This document shows, piece after piece, positions 19,087 to 28,652 of a stretch of 64,000 nt of DNA (position 1 is the first letter of the stretch; each line of letters starts with the position of its first letter). A program made the translations under genes and the position numbers. The notes beneath the pieces were generated by a model that was not told the DNA's origin, did not search any database, and saw only the letters and a program-made list of their open reading frames with translations. Source of the DNA: Rivularia sp. PCC 7116 (GTDB taxonomy: Bacteria > Cyanobacteriota > Cyanobacteriia > Cyanobacteriales > Nostocaceae); assembly GCF_000316665.1 (NCBI RefSeq), contig NC_019678.1, positions 868,001-932,000 on the forward strand. Direction: 5' to 3'.

Positions 19087-19290
19087 TTAATTATGCATTA
19101 ATAGTCCCGATTCGTTTTGGCTATTATTACGATTAATATCTGTAAAAACTACATCTGAAGTTTCGCTCGGACGTAGAATTTCTACATCAGACGAACTTTT
19201 AATATTCTCCGCTACAGCTGTGGAAATAGCAAAAAAGATATCGAAAGTGAAGAAGATAGCTAGTAAAACAATAAAGAAAGTTCTTTTCAT
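19087..19290 (-). CDS. Small secreted or anchored hypothetical protein
   Basis: 67 residues. The first 28 form a clear signal-peptide pattern: basic start (MKR), a hydrophobic core rich in Phe/Leu/Ile and a possible AVA-E cleavage site. The remaining 40 residues are polar with many Ser/Asn. The start lies 10 bp behind the frameshifted exporter at 19301, so it probably belonged to the same operon. I do not recognise a family. Confidence 0.5.
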   Translation of the reverse strand: MKRTFFIVLLAIFFTFDIFFAISTAVAENIKSSSDVEILRPSETSDVVFTDINRNNSQNESGLLMHN

Positions 19291-19300
19291 GAATTTAACC

Positions 19301-19983
19301 TCAATTTACAGCAGATGCACTTAGCAAAAAACCAGTTGCAATAATTAGTATTGCGCTGATAACACTAAGTTTTTTTTGTAGTTTTCCAATGAAAGAAAAA
19401 CGCTTTAGCCATTGATAGGCATAGATTGCTAAAAGCCCTAAACTCACCAGTACCAAAGCCAATCCCAAACTAAAAGCAATTATCAACAGCATTCCGTAGA
19501 CTGCTTGATGCAAAGCGACGGCACTGAGCAGTAAAACAAGCGCTGATGGACATGGTTGTAATTCCTCCGGCAATACCAATCGCGATTAGAGAGCGTAGAG
19601 TAATAGATTCCTCTAAAGAATGGTGATTATGCTTGGACTGATTTTTAAGTCGGCTTGCTAATAGCCAAAAACCTACACCACAAATAGTAAAGCCGCTTAA
19701 AAAACTGAGAACGGGATACAGTTGTTCGGTGACTATATATTGAGAAGCTAGTAGTGCTAAAAGCCCTAATGTAAAGATACTAGCGGTATGAGCAATAGTT
19801 GTAACTGAACTCAATATATTGCCTGTTACGATTGTTTTGCCATGCCCAGGTGCTGTCTTTATGCGCTGCTCCAAACAAAAATGCGATTCCCAATCCTGCG
19901 ATTACTAAGTTTGGTGTCAAGTTTTCGCGAACAATTCCCTGAACTAATTCACTTCCATATGCAGTTGGGAGCAAAAGCAGGTT
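19301..19983 (-). pseudogene. Nickel/cobalt exporter (NicO/RcnA-like), frameshifted remnant
   Basis: Three overlapping reading frames together give one membrane protein. From the 5' end they read: GLGIAFLFGAAH, then the family hallmark APGHGKTIV after a one-base shift near 19851-19860, then GIAGG, then LQPCPSALVLLLSAVAL after a second one-base shift near 19558-19568. Hydrophobic helices between these motifs are well kept, with a His-rich cytoplasmic loop (SKHNHHSLEES) in the middle. Both shifts are consistent with single-base insertions. The normal N-terminus seems missing, because an in-frame stop lies just upstream of 19983. NicO proteins export Ni2+/Co2+. Decay or two sequencing errors are both possible. 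Confidence 0.75.
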
Positions 19984-20662
19984 TTATGTTCCACAAAACC
20001 ATTATTGACAGTAAAACAGAAAGCGGTAAATACTTGTTTGTAGAACTTACACACTCGTAACAAAATTTCATATATAACTGCTGTCAGTCTTATCAAATCT
20101 TCTTTAACCTGTTGCCAGCAAAAAGCTGGATAAATAGAAGATAAGAGATGCATCGATTTATTGATTATTCGTAATAATAATTCAATTACAGAAATATGCT
20201 TCTTAACCGCACCACTTTGTCATAAATAATTTAAATATTCATTGTGAAATCATTTCGGATGAATTGCTTGCAGCAACTCCGGTGCGATGGAGCCAATCAG
20301 CAAGTATTCCTAATACAATGCAGATAATAGGGGAGCATCCCAATTTTGAACAAATATTTTACCCGATACCCGCTTATGGGTGCGGCTATACTAACAAAGC
20401 CCACCTATGTCCTGTGGGACACGCTTCGCTAACGTGGGCTTCGTAATATTAGCCCTAGACTTACAGTCTGAGGGCTTTTTGCTAAAGGTTGTGCGTACTT
20501 TGGTAAATCATTTCAGAAACGGCATAGCAAATGAACATCTTTTTGATAAAGATTTAAATTGCTTAACAATACTAAATTTTTTTCAATATTATGAATGCAA
20601 AATTTGCTTTAGTAATAAATAGTTTTAATTAAGGAGAAAAACAATTACCCATGCCCAATGTC
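19984..20662. other. Intergenic region with nested palindromes and a terminator-like hairpin
   Basis: About 680 bp without a credible gene; weak open frames here have no family features. 20399-20439 is a nested palindrome: outer GCCCAC/GTGGGC, inner GTCC/GGAC. Immediately after it 20451-20480 forms AGCCCTAGAC/GTCT-G-AGGGCT followed by TTTT, which is a terminator-like hairpin pointing right although no plus-strand gene precedes it. I take the block as a dispersed cyanobacterial repeat. Confidence 0.55.
20451..20480 (+). terminator. Orphan terminator-like hairpin
   Basis: 10-bp stem with one bulged G and a 5-nt loop, followed by TTTTT. No plus-strand gene lies upstream within 5 kb, so it may be part of a repeat or end an unrecognised RNA. 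Confidence 0.45.
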
Positions 20663-23600
20663 CTATTCCCGAGTTGCCGGAACTTGACTGTTTTCTTCCA
20701 CAAATTCCATTTCTTTTTCTCTTTTAGAAGGTAACAATTGCTCTCGTAAGGACACAATTACAATATATAAAACAGGTACCACAAACAAACTTAGAAACGT
20801 CGCAACAAACATTCCTCCAAATACAGCAGTACCTAAAGATTGACGGCTGCCAGCACCCGCACCCTTTGCAATTAATAAAGGAAAAATTCCCAATAAAGTT
20901 GACAATGCTGTCATTAAAATTGGTCGCAATCTTTCTTGCGCTGCTCTAACTGCTGCTTTGTTGATTGAAAGCCCTTCTTCTCTCAATTGATTGGCAAATT
21001 CTACAATTAAAATCGCATTTTTAGAAGCCAAACCAATCAACATTACCAAACCAACTTGACAGAATACATCATTTTCTAAACCTCTTAAATACTGTGCCGA
21101 TAGCGCTCCCAAAATAGCTAAGGGAACTGAAAGCATAATAATTAAAGGGTCAATATAGTTTTCGTATTGCGCTGCTAATACTAAGAATACAAAAACAAGT
21201 CCCAAACCAAAAATTAACGGAGCTTGCCCTCCCGATTCCTTTTCTTCGGCTGATATTCCAGCCCATTCGTAACCAAAACTTCTCGGTAAAACTTCTTGTG
21301 CAACTTCTTCCATTGCCTCTAAAGCTTCTCCGGAACTGTAACCGGGTGCTGTTTGTCCGTTGATTTCAATTGAACGATACAGGTTGTAATGGTTAATAGT
21401 TTGCGCTCCGGTAGTCGAGGTAACTTTCACTAAGTTACTCATGGGAATCATTTGATTATTCTGAGAGCGGACGTACAATTGACCGATATCTTCAGGATTG
21501 GAACGATATTGAGCATCCGCTTGTACGTAAACTCGATAAGTCCGCTGTTCCAAATTAAAATCGTTGACGTATCTAGAACCGATATAAGTCTGTAAAGTAC
21601 TAAAAATATCGTCGATATCTACCTGCAAAGCTTTGGCTCTATTACGATTAACTTCAATTAACAATTGCGGCATGTTCGCCGAAAAAGTACTGAAAGCTCC
21701 TGCTATTTCTTCTCTTTGACTTGCTGCTCCGATTAATTCTCCCATTTCTTGCAGCATTACATCCAAGCTGCTGTTTCCTCTTCTATCCTGCAACTGAAAC
21801 TGAAAACCGCTAAAACTACCTAATCCTTGAATTGATGGAGGATTAACGGCTAAAACTCTGGCATCGGTAATGCCACCAAACTGTTGCATTAATCTACCAA
21901 TAATTTCTTGAGACGACTGCCCTTCTCCAGTTCTTTCTCCCCAAGGTTTCAAAGTGGTAAAAATTACGCCGCTATTAGCAGTGCTACCGCTAAAACCAAA
22001 ACCCCCAATAGCAAAAGTACCTACCACTTCCGGTAATTCTAAGATTTGCTGTTCTACCTTTTGCATCACCTGACTCGTGTAGTTAAGCGAAACTCCTTCT
22101 GGTCCCTGAATAATCGTAATAAAATAACCTTGGTCTTCTTCTGGTAAAAAAGCTTGAGGAACTATAGTATAAAGCCAACCAGTAGTTACTAATAAGGCGG
22201 CAAATACAACTAATACTAAAAATTTGAGGTGTGTCAAACGTTGTAATAGAAATGAATAGCCATCCCGCAACGAATCCAGAAACCAGTTAACAGCATCAAA
22301 AATCTTATTGAGAAAACCACCACTGCTAGTTTTTCTTCTGAATAATAATCCTGATAAAGCAGGAGTCAAAGTTAAGGCTAAGAAAGTCGAAATTACTACA
22401 GCAAAGGCAATTGTCAGTGCAAACTGTCGGTAAATTTTGCCGGTGGAACCGGGAAAGAATGCTACGGGGACAAATACCGCCATCAAAACCAAAGAAGTTG
22501 CAATTACGGCTCCAGTCAGTTCGCGCATTGCAGCCGAAGCAGCTTTTTTGGGCGACATTTCCTTTTGATTAATCAAGCGAGAAATATCTTCTACAACAAC
22601 AATCGCATCATCAACTACCATCCCCGTTGCTAAGGTTAAACCGAATAAAGTTAAAGTGTTAATCGAAAACCCGAAAAGCTTAACAAAACCAAAAGTACCA
22701 ATTAATGCTAAAGGAATAGTCACAACTGGAACTACCGTTGTTCGCCAATCCTGCAAGAAAATAAAGATTACTAAAACAACTAAACCAATAGCTAATAAAA
22801 GCGTTTTGATAACTTCCGAAAGCGATTCTTCGACAAAAGCAGTGGTGTCAAACGCAACTTGGTACTGCATTCCGGGAGGAAAATCTTTTGCTAAATTAGC
22901 CATTTCTGCTTTCACAGCAGCAGCGACTTCCAAAGCATTACTTCCAGGAGTGGGGAATATGCCAATACCTACCCCTTCATTGCCTTTAAATCTTAAAAAC
23001 GAATTATAATTTTCTGCTCCTAACTCCGCCCTTCCTACATCCTTCAATTTGATTAAAACGCCATTTTCCCCAGCGCTGACGATAATATCTTCAAACTCCT
23101 CAACCTTTTGCAGTCTACTCACAGCGCGCAAATCAATTTGATACATTTGATTTGGTGGTGTCGGCTGCTGTCCGAGTTGTCCGGCACCCACTTGCACGTT
23201 TTGCTCATTGAGAGCATTAATTACATCTTGAGCAGTTAAATTACGACTTGCCAGACGATTTGGATCGAGCCACAAGCGCATTGCATAACGGCGTTCCCCG
23301 AAGATTTGCGCTCGACTGACACCATCGATTTTCTGTAAATTATCTCTTATATAAAGGTCAGCGTAATTACTTAAAAATACGTTATTAAATTCTTGGTTTT
23401 GACTATAAAGCCCCATTGCCAAGAGAATATTGCTCGACTCTTTACTAACAACAACCCCCGTCCTTTGTACGGCTTCGGGTAACTGAGGTTCGGCTAGAGA
23501 AACCCGATTTTGTACGTCAACCGCAGCAATATCTTTATTTCGCGAAGCATCAAAAGTAACTCGAATAGAACTGGTACCGCTGTTACTACTGCTCGAAGAC

Positions 23601-23836
23601 ATATACTTCAAGCCTTCCACACCATTTAACTGCTGCTCTAAAACCGTAGTTACAGTTTTTTCGACTACTTCGGCGTTAGCACCAACATAGTTAGCAGTAA
23701 CATTAATTTGAGTTGGACTAATCTGCGGATACCTTGCCGTAGGTAGTGTGGGAATACTGATTGCTCCTACCAACAGAACAATAATCGCGCAAACGCTAGT
23801 AAAAACAGGTCGCTTAATAAAAAAGTCAGCAAACAT
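20663..23836 (-). CDS. RND efflux transporter, inner-membrane pump (AcrB/HAE1 type)
   Basis: 1057 residues, the length expected for AcrB-type pumps. It begins MFADFFIKRPVFTSV, with the usual first helix. Twelve membrane helices in two sets of six can be traced, with two large periplasmic loops. The proton-relay aspartates are in GMVVDDAIVVVED near residue 405, and the partner Lys is in GLASKNAILIVEF near residue 940. The pump takes drugs or lipophilic compounds from the periplasm with proton antiport. The adaptor gene lies 380 bp upstream in the same direction. No TolC-like channel gene is adjacent, so it must share one from elsewhere. Confidence 0.95.
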   Translation of the reverse strand: MFADFFIKRPVFTSVCAIIVLLVGAISIPTLPTARYPQISPTQINVTANYVGANAEVVEKTVTTVLEQQLNGVEGLKYMSSSSSNSGTSSIRVTFDASRNKDIAAVDVQNRVSLAEPQLPEAVQRTGVVVSKESSNILLAMGLYSQNQEFNNVFLSNYADLYIRDNLQKIDGVSRAQIFGERRYAMRLWLDPNRLASRNLTAQDVINALNEQNVQVGAGQLGQQPTPPNQMYQIDLRAVSRLQKVEEFEDIIVSAGENGVLIKLKDVGRAELGAENYNSFLRFKGNEGVGIGIFPTPGSNALEVAAAVKAEMANLAKDFPPGMQYQVAFDTTAFVEESLSEVIKTLLLAIGLVVLVIFIFLQDWRTTVVPVVTIPLALIGTFGFVKLFGFSINTLTLFGLTLATGMVVDDAIVVVEDISRLINQKEMSPKKAASAAMRELTGAVIATSLVLMAVFVPVAFFPGSTGKIYRQFALTIAFAVVISTFLALTLTPALSGLLFRRKTSSGGFLNKIFDAVNWFLDSLRDGYSFLLQRLTHLKFLVLVVFAALLVTTGWLYTIVPQAFLPEEDQGYFITIIQGPEGVSLNYTSQVMQKVEQQILELPEVVGTFAIGGFGFSGSTANSGVIFTTLKPWGERTGEGQSSQEIIGRLMQQFGGITDARVLAVNPPSIQGLGSFSGFQFQLQDRRGNSSLDVMLQEMGELIGAASQREEIAGAFSTFSANMPQLLIEVNRNRAKALQVDIDDIFSTLQTYIGSRYVNDFNLEQRTYRVYVQADAQYRSNPEDIGQLYVRSQNNQMIPMSNLVKVTSTTGAQTINHYNLYRSIEINGQTAPGYSSGEALEAMEEVAQEVLPRSFGYEWAGISAEEKESGGQAPLIFGLGLVFVFLVLAAQYENYIDPLIIMLSVPLAILGALSAQYLRGLENDVFCQVGLVMLIGLASKNAILIVEFANQLREEGLSINKAAVRAAQERLRPILMTALSTLLGIFPLLIAKGAGAGSRQSLGTAVFGGMFVATFLSLFVVPVLYIVIVSLREQLLPSKREKEMEFVEENSQVPATRE

Positions 23837-23852
23837 GATAAATAGTTAGGAG

Positions 23853-23880
23853 TTGGTAATTGGTAATTGGTAATTGGTAA
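23853..23880. repeat. TTGGTAA heptamer, four tandem copies
   Basis: Four perfect head-to-tail copies of TTGGTAA, just upstream of the RND pump start. The same heptamer recurs at 59067-59093. Confidence 0.85.
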
Positions 23881-23914
23881 TTGGGCATTATGTATAGTTA
23901 AAAGCTGGAGGTAA

Positions 23915-24121
23915 CTAATTAGTTATGTCTTGATTTTTATAGATAATTACTGATTTTAATTTTTCAGAGTGCGATTTAATTTCAATACTTAATCTCAATT
24001 TAGTGATGCTATTAGGTTTGATATTGCAGTTATAGACATATTCAAAAAAAGTCTCATAATTAACAGTTTTTGATTGTGCTGGATAAGAATACAAGTAAAA
24101 AGCGAAGATTAATAATATCAA
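23915..24121 (-). CDS. Doubtful small ORF between adaptor and pump
   Basis: 68 codons in the RND operon gap. The first 18 residues are hydrophobic and end like a signal peptide (YSYPAQSK); the rest is polar with no recognised motif. Base composition is as AT-rich as the surrounding spacer, so it may be chance. Confidence 0.2.
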   Translation of the reverse strand: MILLIFAFYLYSYPAQSKTVNYETFFEYVYNCNIKPNSITKLRLSIEIKSHSEKLKSVIIYKNQDITN

Positions 24122-24216
24122 ACATCAATATTGAATAGTTTAAAAACTAGCATCAATAATTAATAACTCATTACTTCCAAATCCCAATGCCAAATGTCCA
24201 CTTTTCCATGCCCAAA

Positions 24217-25542
24217 TCATTTAGAATCTGGAATTATCTGCGCTCCATCTCTTAAATTCAAAATGCCGGAAACAATAATTCTTTCTCCCTGCATTAAGCC
24301 TTCTAAAACTTGATAATTATTACCCCGGATATTACCTAATTTAACGCGCTTCTGTTTTGCGATGAAATCTGGATTTTCTAATGATGAATCGGGCTTTTTG
24401 GCAACATATACAAAAGTTTCTCCAGCTAAACGCACCACTGCGGTTGCTGGAATTAATACACCAGGGCGGCGCTGCCAAATTACTCTGGCGCGAACGTATT
24501 CGTCTGCTCTTAATTGATTATTTTGGTTCTCAAACAATGCTTTAACCAGTATTGATTGAGTATTTTGATTAACGTTAGGAGAGATGAAAAAGACTTGACT
24601 CCTGCCCAAAATTTTCCCTTGATTATCAACTAACTCTATAGGCATTCCTTTACGTAATTCTGCCGCACGCTCTTGGGGTACCGATATTTCAACTTGCAAA
24701 GGATTATTTTGAGTAATAGTAGTTAGCTGCGAAGATGTATTAACGACATCGCCAAGCTTGACTAGCAAGTCGCCAACTTGTCCGGCAATTGGAGCGGAAA
24801 CTGTATAGTATTGAAGCTGGACTTGTTGCTGTTTGGTATTTGCTTGAGCTTGTTTTAATGCTTTTTCGGCTCGATTAATGGAAGCTTGTTGCGCTTGAAT
24901 TTGAGCATCAATTGCATTCAACCTCGCTTTTGCTGTAGCAAGCCTATTCACATACTGCTGCCTAGTTTGTTGCGATACTGCTCCTTGGGCTGCCAAACTC
25001 GTATATCTTTCATATTCCTGCTGATTCAAATTTACATCGGCAACATTAGACAATTTCTCAGCTTGCAAAGATTTTAAAGTCGCGATCGCGTTTTGTAATT
25101 CAGAGCGAGCGGCTTGTGCTGCTGCATCTACACTGTTAACTGCTGCTTGTTGTTGCCTCGAATCAATCTGCATTATCGGATTGCCAGCTTGTACTTTATC
25201 TCCAGAATTAACCAAAATCTTATTGATTCTCCCTTGTGTTTGAGGCTGGAGAGTAACCGAACGTCGCGATTCCAATCTGGCGATGTATTCATCTCTATCT
25301 TCAATTATCCCTTCTGCTACCGTAGCTAGTTTTACCGGTATTTTTCTAGCTTCAGGGTTTTGTGCTGCTGGTTTTTGCTCTCCTCCAGATATCATACGAA
25401 ACGCCGCAAAACCACCACCTCCTAACAGAAGCAGGGCAAGCAATAACCAAAACCACCATCGTTTTTTACGAGGTGGTTCGGGAGGTTTTTCTAGTTGATT
25501 TTCGTCTTCTGCAATTACATTTTCTGGTGGTAGAGATGTCAT
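24217..25542 (-). CDS. RND efflux periplasmic adaptor subunit (HlyD/MFP family)
   Basis: 441 residues. A short cytoplasmic Pro/Lys-rich tail (PPEPPRKKRWW) is followed by a membrane anchor at about residues 29-50 and an extracytoplasmic part with lipoyl halves and a long Gln/Ala-rich coiled-coil hairpin (about 135-235, with QAAVNSVDAAAQA and KARLNAIDAQIQAQQ). A beta-barrel and membrane-proximal domain follow (AGQVGDLLVKLGDVV, then ISVPQERAAELRKG). The protein bridges the RND pump and an outer-membrane channel. It is the first gene of the pump operon. Confidence 0.93.
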   Translation of the reverse strand: MTSLPPENVIAEDENQLEKPPEPPRKKRWWFWLLLALLLLGGGGFAAFRMISGGEQKPAAQNPEARKIPVKLATVAEGIIEDRDEYIARLESRRSVTLQPQTQGRINKILVNSGDKVQAGNPIMQIDSRQQQAAVNSVDAAAQAARSELQNAIATLKSLQAEKLSNVADVNLNQQEYERYTSLAAQGAVSQQTRQQYVNRLATAKARLNAIDAQIQAQQASINRAEKALKQAQANTKQQQVQLQYYTVSAPIAGQVGDLLVKLGDVVNTSSQLTTITQNNPLQVEISVPQERAAELRKGMPIELVDNQGKILGRSQVFFISPNVNQNTQSILVKALFENQNNQLRADEYVRARVIWQRRPGVLIPATAVVRLAGETFVYVAKKPDSSLENPDFIAKQKRVKLGNIRGNNYQVLEGLMQGERIIVSGILNLRDGAQIIPDSK

Positions 25543-26193
25543 GATTTACTACGGAATTACACAAAGAAATCAATCCGTAAATGAAGCTTAAAGTATATTC
25601 TTTATAGTTAAATTCTTGATTTTTGTTTTTAAACGAAAAGAATATTTACTAATTTACAGATTTTTTACCTTCCACAAGGGATCGCCTTACTCAGATTCAA
25701 TACAAATTATATTAATTCGTTATTTCACAAAGCCAATAGCATAAATCACCTAACTTACAATATAGGCTTAGCACTTATGCGTATTTTTATATAGCTCAAT
25801 CCAATATACACCCAGAATCTAAAATGCTTACTCTACCCAAAGGTGAATAATACTAATAATTTACAATACACTTTTATAGATGTCTTTTTTTATTGTTGCA
25901 GAAAATATTCTTATTTTGCTTACATTTTGTAGAATATTTTCAGAGTCAAGGATTATACATAAGTGCATTCTTCAGATAGTTGTAATATTTGAATATTTAT
26001 GATATGTAAAAAGTTCGTGAATTTGAGATATTCGATTAAGTCAAGTTTGAGGGTAATACACGAAGAATGTCTTGAGTTATTAAATTAAATAGCTTTATTA
26101 GATAAAAAAGGTGCATCAACCTGAGTTCATGCACCATACAATTTATTTGAATGATTGATTTGACTTGAATTTTGACCTTAGTCTAAATTCTAA
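25543..26193. other. AT-rich intergenic region upstream of the efflux operon
   Basis: 651 bp. Should contain the promoter of the efflux operon (left end) and the 3' end region of the pirin gene (right end). No repressor gene, recognisable operator or RNA gene was seen. Confidence 0.45.
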
Positions 26194-26910
26194 TTAACCC
26201 AAATCAAACAGTAAGATTTCTCCTCCTACATCTGTTGTCATCTCTAATTGTGTTTCGCCACTCATTTGCACTCCATCACCGGCTCTTAATTCTTCACCAT
26301 TTAGATTTACAACGCCTTTCGCAATTTGCAACCAAGTGTGACGATTGGGTTGAGCGTGATAACTAATATTGTCTCCGGGCTGCAAAATTGAAGTATATAA
26401 ATCTACATCTTGATATACTTTTACAGCACCATCTCTAGCATCATGTGCGGCAATTAAACGTAATTTACCGGTTCTTTCTTCAATAGAAAAAGCTTTTTGT
26501 TCGTATCGAGGTTTTAGATTTTTCTTATCTGGAAGAATCCAAATTTGCAGAAAGTGAACTGGTTCTGATTGAGAATGATTAAACTCGCTGTGCATGATAC
26601 CAGTTCCAGCACTCATAATTTGTGCTTCACCGGGACGAATCACCGAACCCGTTCCCAAACTATCTTTATGTTCTAAGGCTCCATCCAAAACGTAGGTAAG
26701 GATTTCCATATCACGATGCCCGTGAGTCGGAAAGCCAGCCCCTCCGATAACACTATCGTCATTTATGACTCGTAAAGAGCGAAATCCTAAACGATTTGGG
26801 TCATAAAAACCACCGAAAGAAAAGCTATGAAAACTATCGAGCCAGCCCATTTGAGTTCTGCCGCGAGCATTTCTGTCATGAATAAGATGGGTTTTAGTAG
26901 CTTGAGCCAT
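26194..26910 (-). CDS. Pirin-family cupin protein
   Basis: 238 residues, two cupin domains. The metal site of pirins and YhhW-type quercetinases is intact: His63 and His65 (FPTHGHRDMEILTYVLDG), His107 and Glu109 (GIMHSEFNHS). The C-terminal cupin (RLIAAHDARDGAVKVYQD onward) lacks these ligands, as usual. Bacterial members oxidise flavonols in vitro or act as redox-sensitive regulators; which applies here is unknown. It is monocistronic. Confidence 0.92.
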   Translation of the reverse strand: MAQATKTHLIHDRNARGRTQMGWLDSFHSFSFGGFYDPNRLGFRSLRVINDDSVIGGAGFPTHGHRDMEILTYVLDGALEHKDSLGTGSVIRPGEAQIMSAGTGIMHSEFNHSQSEPVHFLQIWILPDKKNLKPRYEQKAFSIEERTGKLRLIAAHDARDGAVKVYQDVDLYTSILQPGDNISYHAQPNRHTWLQIAKGVVNLNGEELRAGDGVQMSGETQLEMTTDVGGEILLFDLG

Positions 26911-27346
26911 TGATTTGCCTCACTTTAATTTTGGATTTTATATTTTGCGGAAAATTGTAAATATAGATTTTCTTCCTCTCAAACTTTTCAAGCTAGATTC
27001 TGAATTACAAATTGTAGATATATATCAGTTTTACGTCTCTACAAGAGTTAAAAATTAAAAGCTAGGAATTATTCACCCTACTTTCTCTTTTTTCTACTTG
27101 CTTTGAAAAATTTTAAAATTTAAGCTTATCTATTAAGTTGCTACTATTTAATGTTAGAGTATGTATCCATCAAATGAAAAGTAGGTACTTAAAAGTGGGG
27201 TACTCACCAAAAAGTTACTATGACAATTATCAATAATTTTGAATATATTAATATTTAAAAACCCGGTTTTTTATTAAACCGGGTTCGCTATTTATAAAAA
27301 TATTTTCAGAACGTTACAGCAAATCAAAATCAGCAATTAACAAAAA
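26911..27346. other. Intergenic region between pirin and dps
   Basis: 436 bp. Contains the dps terminator at its right end and should contain the pirin promoter at its left end. Nothing else recognised. Confidence 0.5.
27260..27285 (-). terminator. Rho-independent terminator of dps
   Basis: Perfect 10-bp stem AACCCGGTTT / AAACCGGGTT with a 6-nt loop, about 60 bp behind the dps stop. Confidence 0.75.
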
Positions 27347-27904
27347 TTAGTTAATGCTAACTTTTTCTTTGACCATACCATCTGTTTTGACTTCAGAAAC
27401 TTGAATATGAGCTTCTAAGAACCAAAGTCTCTTGTCAATGGTGCGAGAAATTTCAACGTAAAGGTCGTTGGTATCTTGATCGTTGAGTTCGTCAGTTTTG
27501 TCAATAGCTTCTCTCAAATGCTTAGCATATGCTGCAAAACGCTCAACCAAAGCAGTTACATGTTCCTTGCCATCCAAAATATCGGTAGGATATTCGGGCA
27601 ATATGGAATCAGCAGCAGCCATGCGGACTGTACCACAAGCATATCCAGCCAAAGCGGTAACACGTTCGGCTACCATATCAATATACTCTTCTACTTCAGC
27701 CGCAATTTCGTCAAACATTTCGTGAAGCTGATAAAAATCAGCTCCTTTTACGTTCCAGTGTGCTTGTTTGACTTGACTTTTCAAATCTGCTGTTGCTGCC
27801 AAGGTTTTATTTAGAAGTGTTACAACTTGGCTTCTTACATCAGCAGGAATATCAATATGAGATGGATAAAGACGTGATGCGAGTTTTCCGTTTGTGTCGC
27901 TCAT
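27347..27904 (-). CDS. dps: Dps-family ferritin (DNA protection during starvation)
   Basis: 185 residues. Dps forms a 12-subunit shell that oxidises Fe2+ with peroxide and stores iron. The inter-subunit ferroxidase ligands are complete and spaced exactly as in Listeria Dps: His49, His61, Asp76, Glu80 (within HWNVKGADFYQLHE and EYIDMVAERV). A roughly 20-residue N-terminal extension precedes the four-helix core. Cyanobacteria carry several Dps paralogues; which one this is cannot be told. It is divergent from the DCC gene at 28123, with 218 bp between them for two promoters. Confidence 0.93.
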   Translation of the reverse strand: MSDTNGKLASRLYPSHIDIPADVRSQVVTLLNKTLAATADLKSQVKQAHWNVKGADFYQLHEMFDEIAAEVEEYIDMVAERVTALAGYACGTVRMAAADSILPEYPTDILDGKEHVTALVERFAAYAKHLREAIDKTDELNDQDTNDLYVEISRTIDKRLWFLEAHIQVSEVKTDGMVKEKVSIN

Positions 27905-28122
27905 TATTGTGTATCTCTCTTCGGACAGGCATATACATACTTTACAAGCACATATTTATTTCTCAACACTCTCTATCGGCTGAGTTATTCAACAAGCAAT
28001 ACTTTCTACCGATAGATAGAATAAATACTTATAAAAGTTATGAGGCAAGGTATTTTGCTGCACAACGCATTTTAAAATTAGAACAGCATTTAATATTTAT
28101 TTACAACTATCTGTTTAATCCT

Positions 28123-28527
28123 ATGAACTATCAAGTTATCTACGACGGCAACTGCAATCTTTGCGTCACCTTAGTACAAGTTTTAGAAAATTTAGATAAA
28201 GGTAAAATGTTTAGCTATATCCCCATGCAAGATGGGCAGACGCTGCAAAAGTGGAATATTACATCAACTGATTGTGAATTAGGGATGATTTTAATAGATT
28301 CAGATCAACCAAAAAAACGCTGGCAGGGTAGTGCAGCAGCAGAAGAAATCGGGCGTTTACTACCTGCGGGCAGTATTTTTGTTGATGCCTATCGCGCTCT
28401 ACCAGGATTAAAATGGGCTGGGGATAGATTCTACGAACAAATCCGCGACAACCGCTACACAATTTTTGGCAAGCGCGACAGTACATATAAGTCAAACTAT
28501 TGTAGCGATGGTAATTGCAAAGCCTGA
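28123..28527 (+). CDS. DCC-family (DUF393) thiol-disulfide protein
   Basis: 134 residues from the ATG at 28123. The open frame runs much further upstream but would cross into dps, and the family always starts a few residues before the YDGNCNLC motif, which fixes this start. Cys11 and Cys14 form the CxxC of a thioredoxin-like redox site, and DGNC is the DxxC of the family name. The segment GSAAAEEIGRLLP is also typical. The C-terminus has an extra CSDGNC motif. Function: predicted thiol oxidoreductase, partner unknown. Confidence 0.88.
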   Translation: MNYQVIYDGNCNLCVTLVQVLENLDKGKMFSYIPMQDGQTLQKWNITSTDCELGMILIDSDQPKKRWQGSAAAEEIGRLLPAGSIFVDAYRALPGLKWAGDRFYEQIRDNRYTIFGKRDSTYKSNYCSDGNCKA

Positions 28528-28574
28528 ATTGAAAGGGGGAAGATTGGGCAGAGCGGCTAGAGGGGCTAGAAAAG

Positions 28575-28652
28575 ATTTATCTTACCCATTACCCATTACC
28601 TATTACCAATTTTCCCATGCCCAATGCCCAATTCCCAATTCCCAATTCCCTA
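28575..28652. repeat. CCCATTA / CCCAATT heptamer repeats
   Basis: Tandem degenerate heptamers, first CCCATTA type then CCCAATT type, between two convergent genes. Confidence 0.75.

Noticed and set aside
20264-20622. Two plus-strand open frames of 60 and 71 codons
   Set aside because: They run across the nested palindrome and the terminator-like hairpin, which indicates repeat DNA and not a gene.
27793-28122. Upstream extension of the DCC-family frame by 110 codons
   Set aside because: It would overlap the start of dps on the other strand, and the family begins a few residues before YDGNC. The ATG at 28123 explains the gene.
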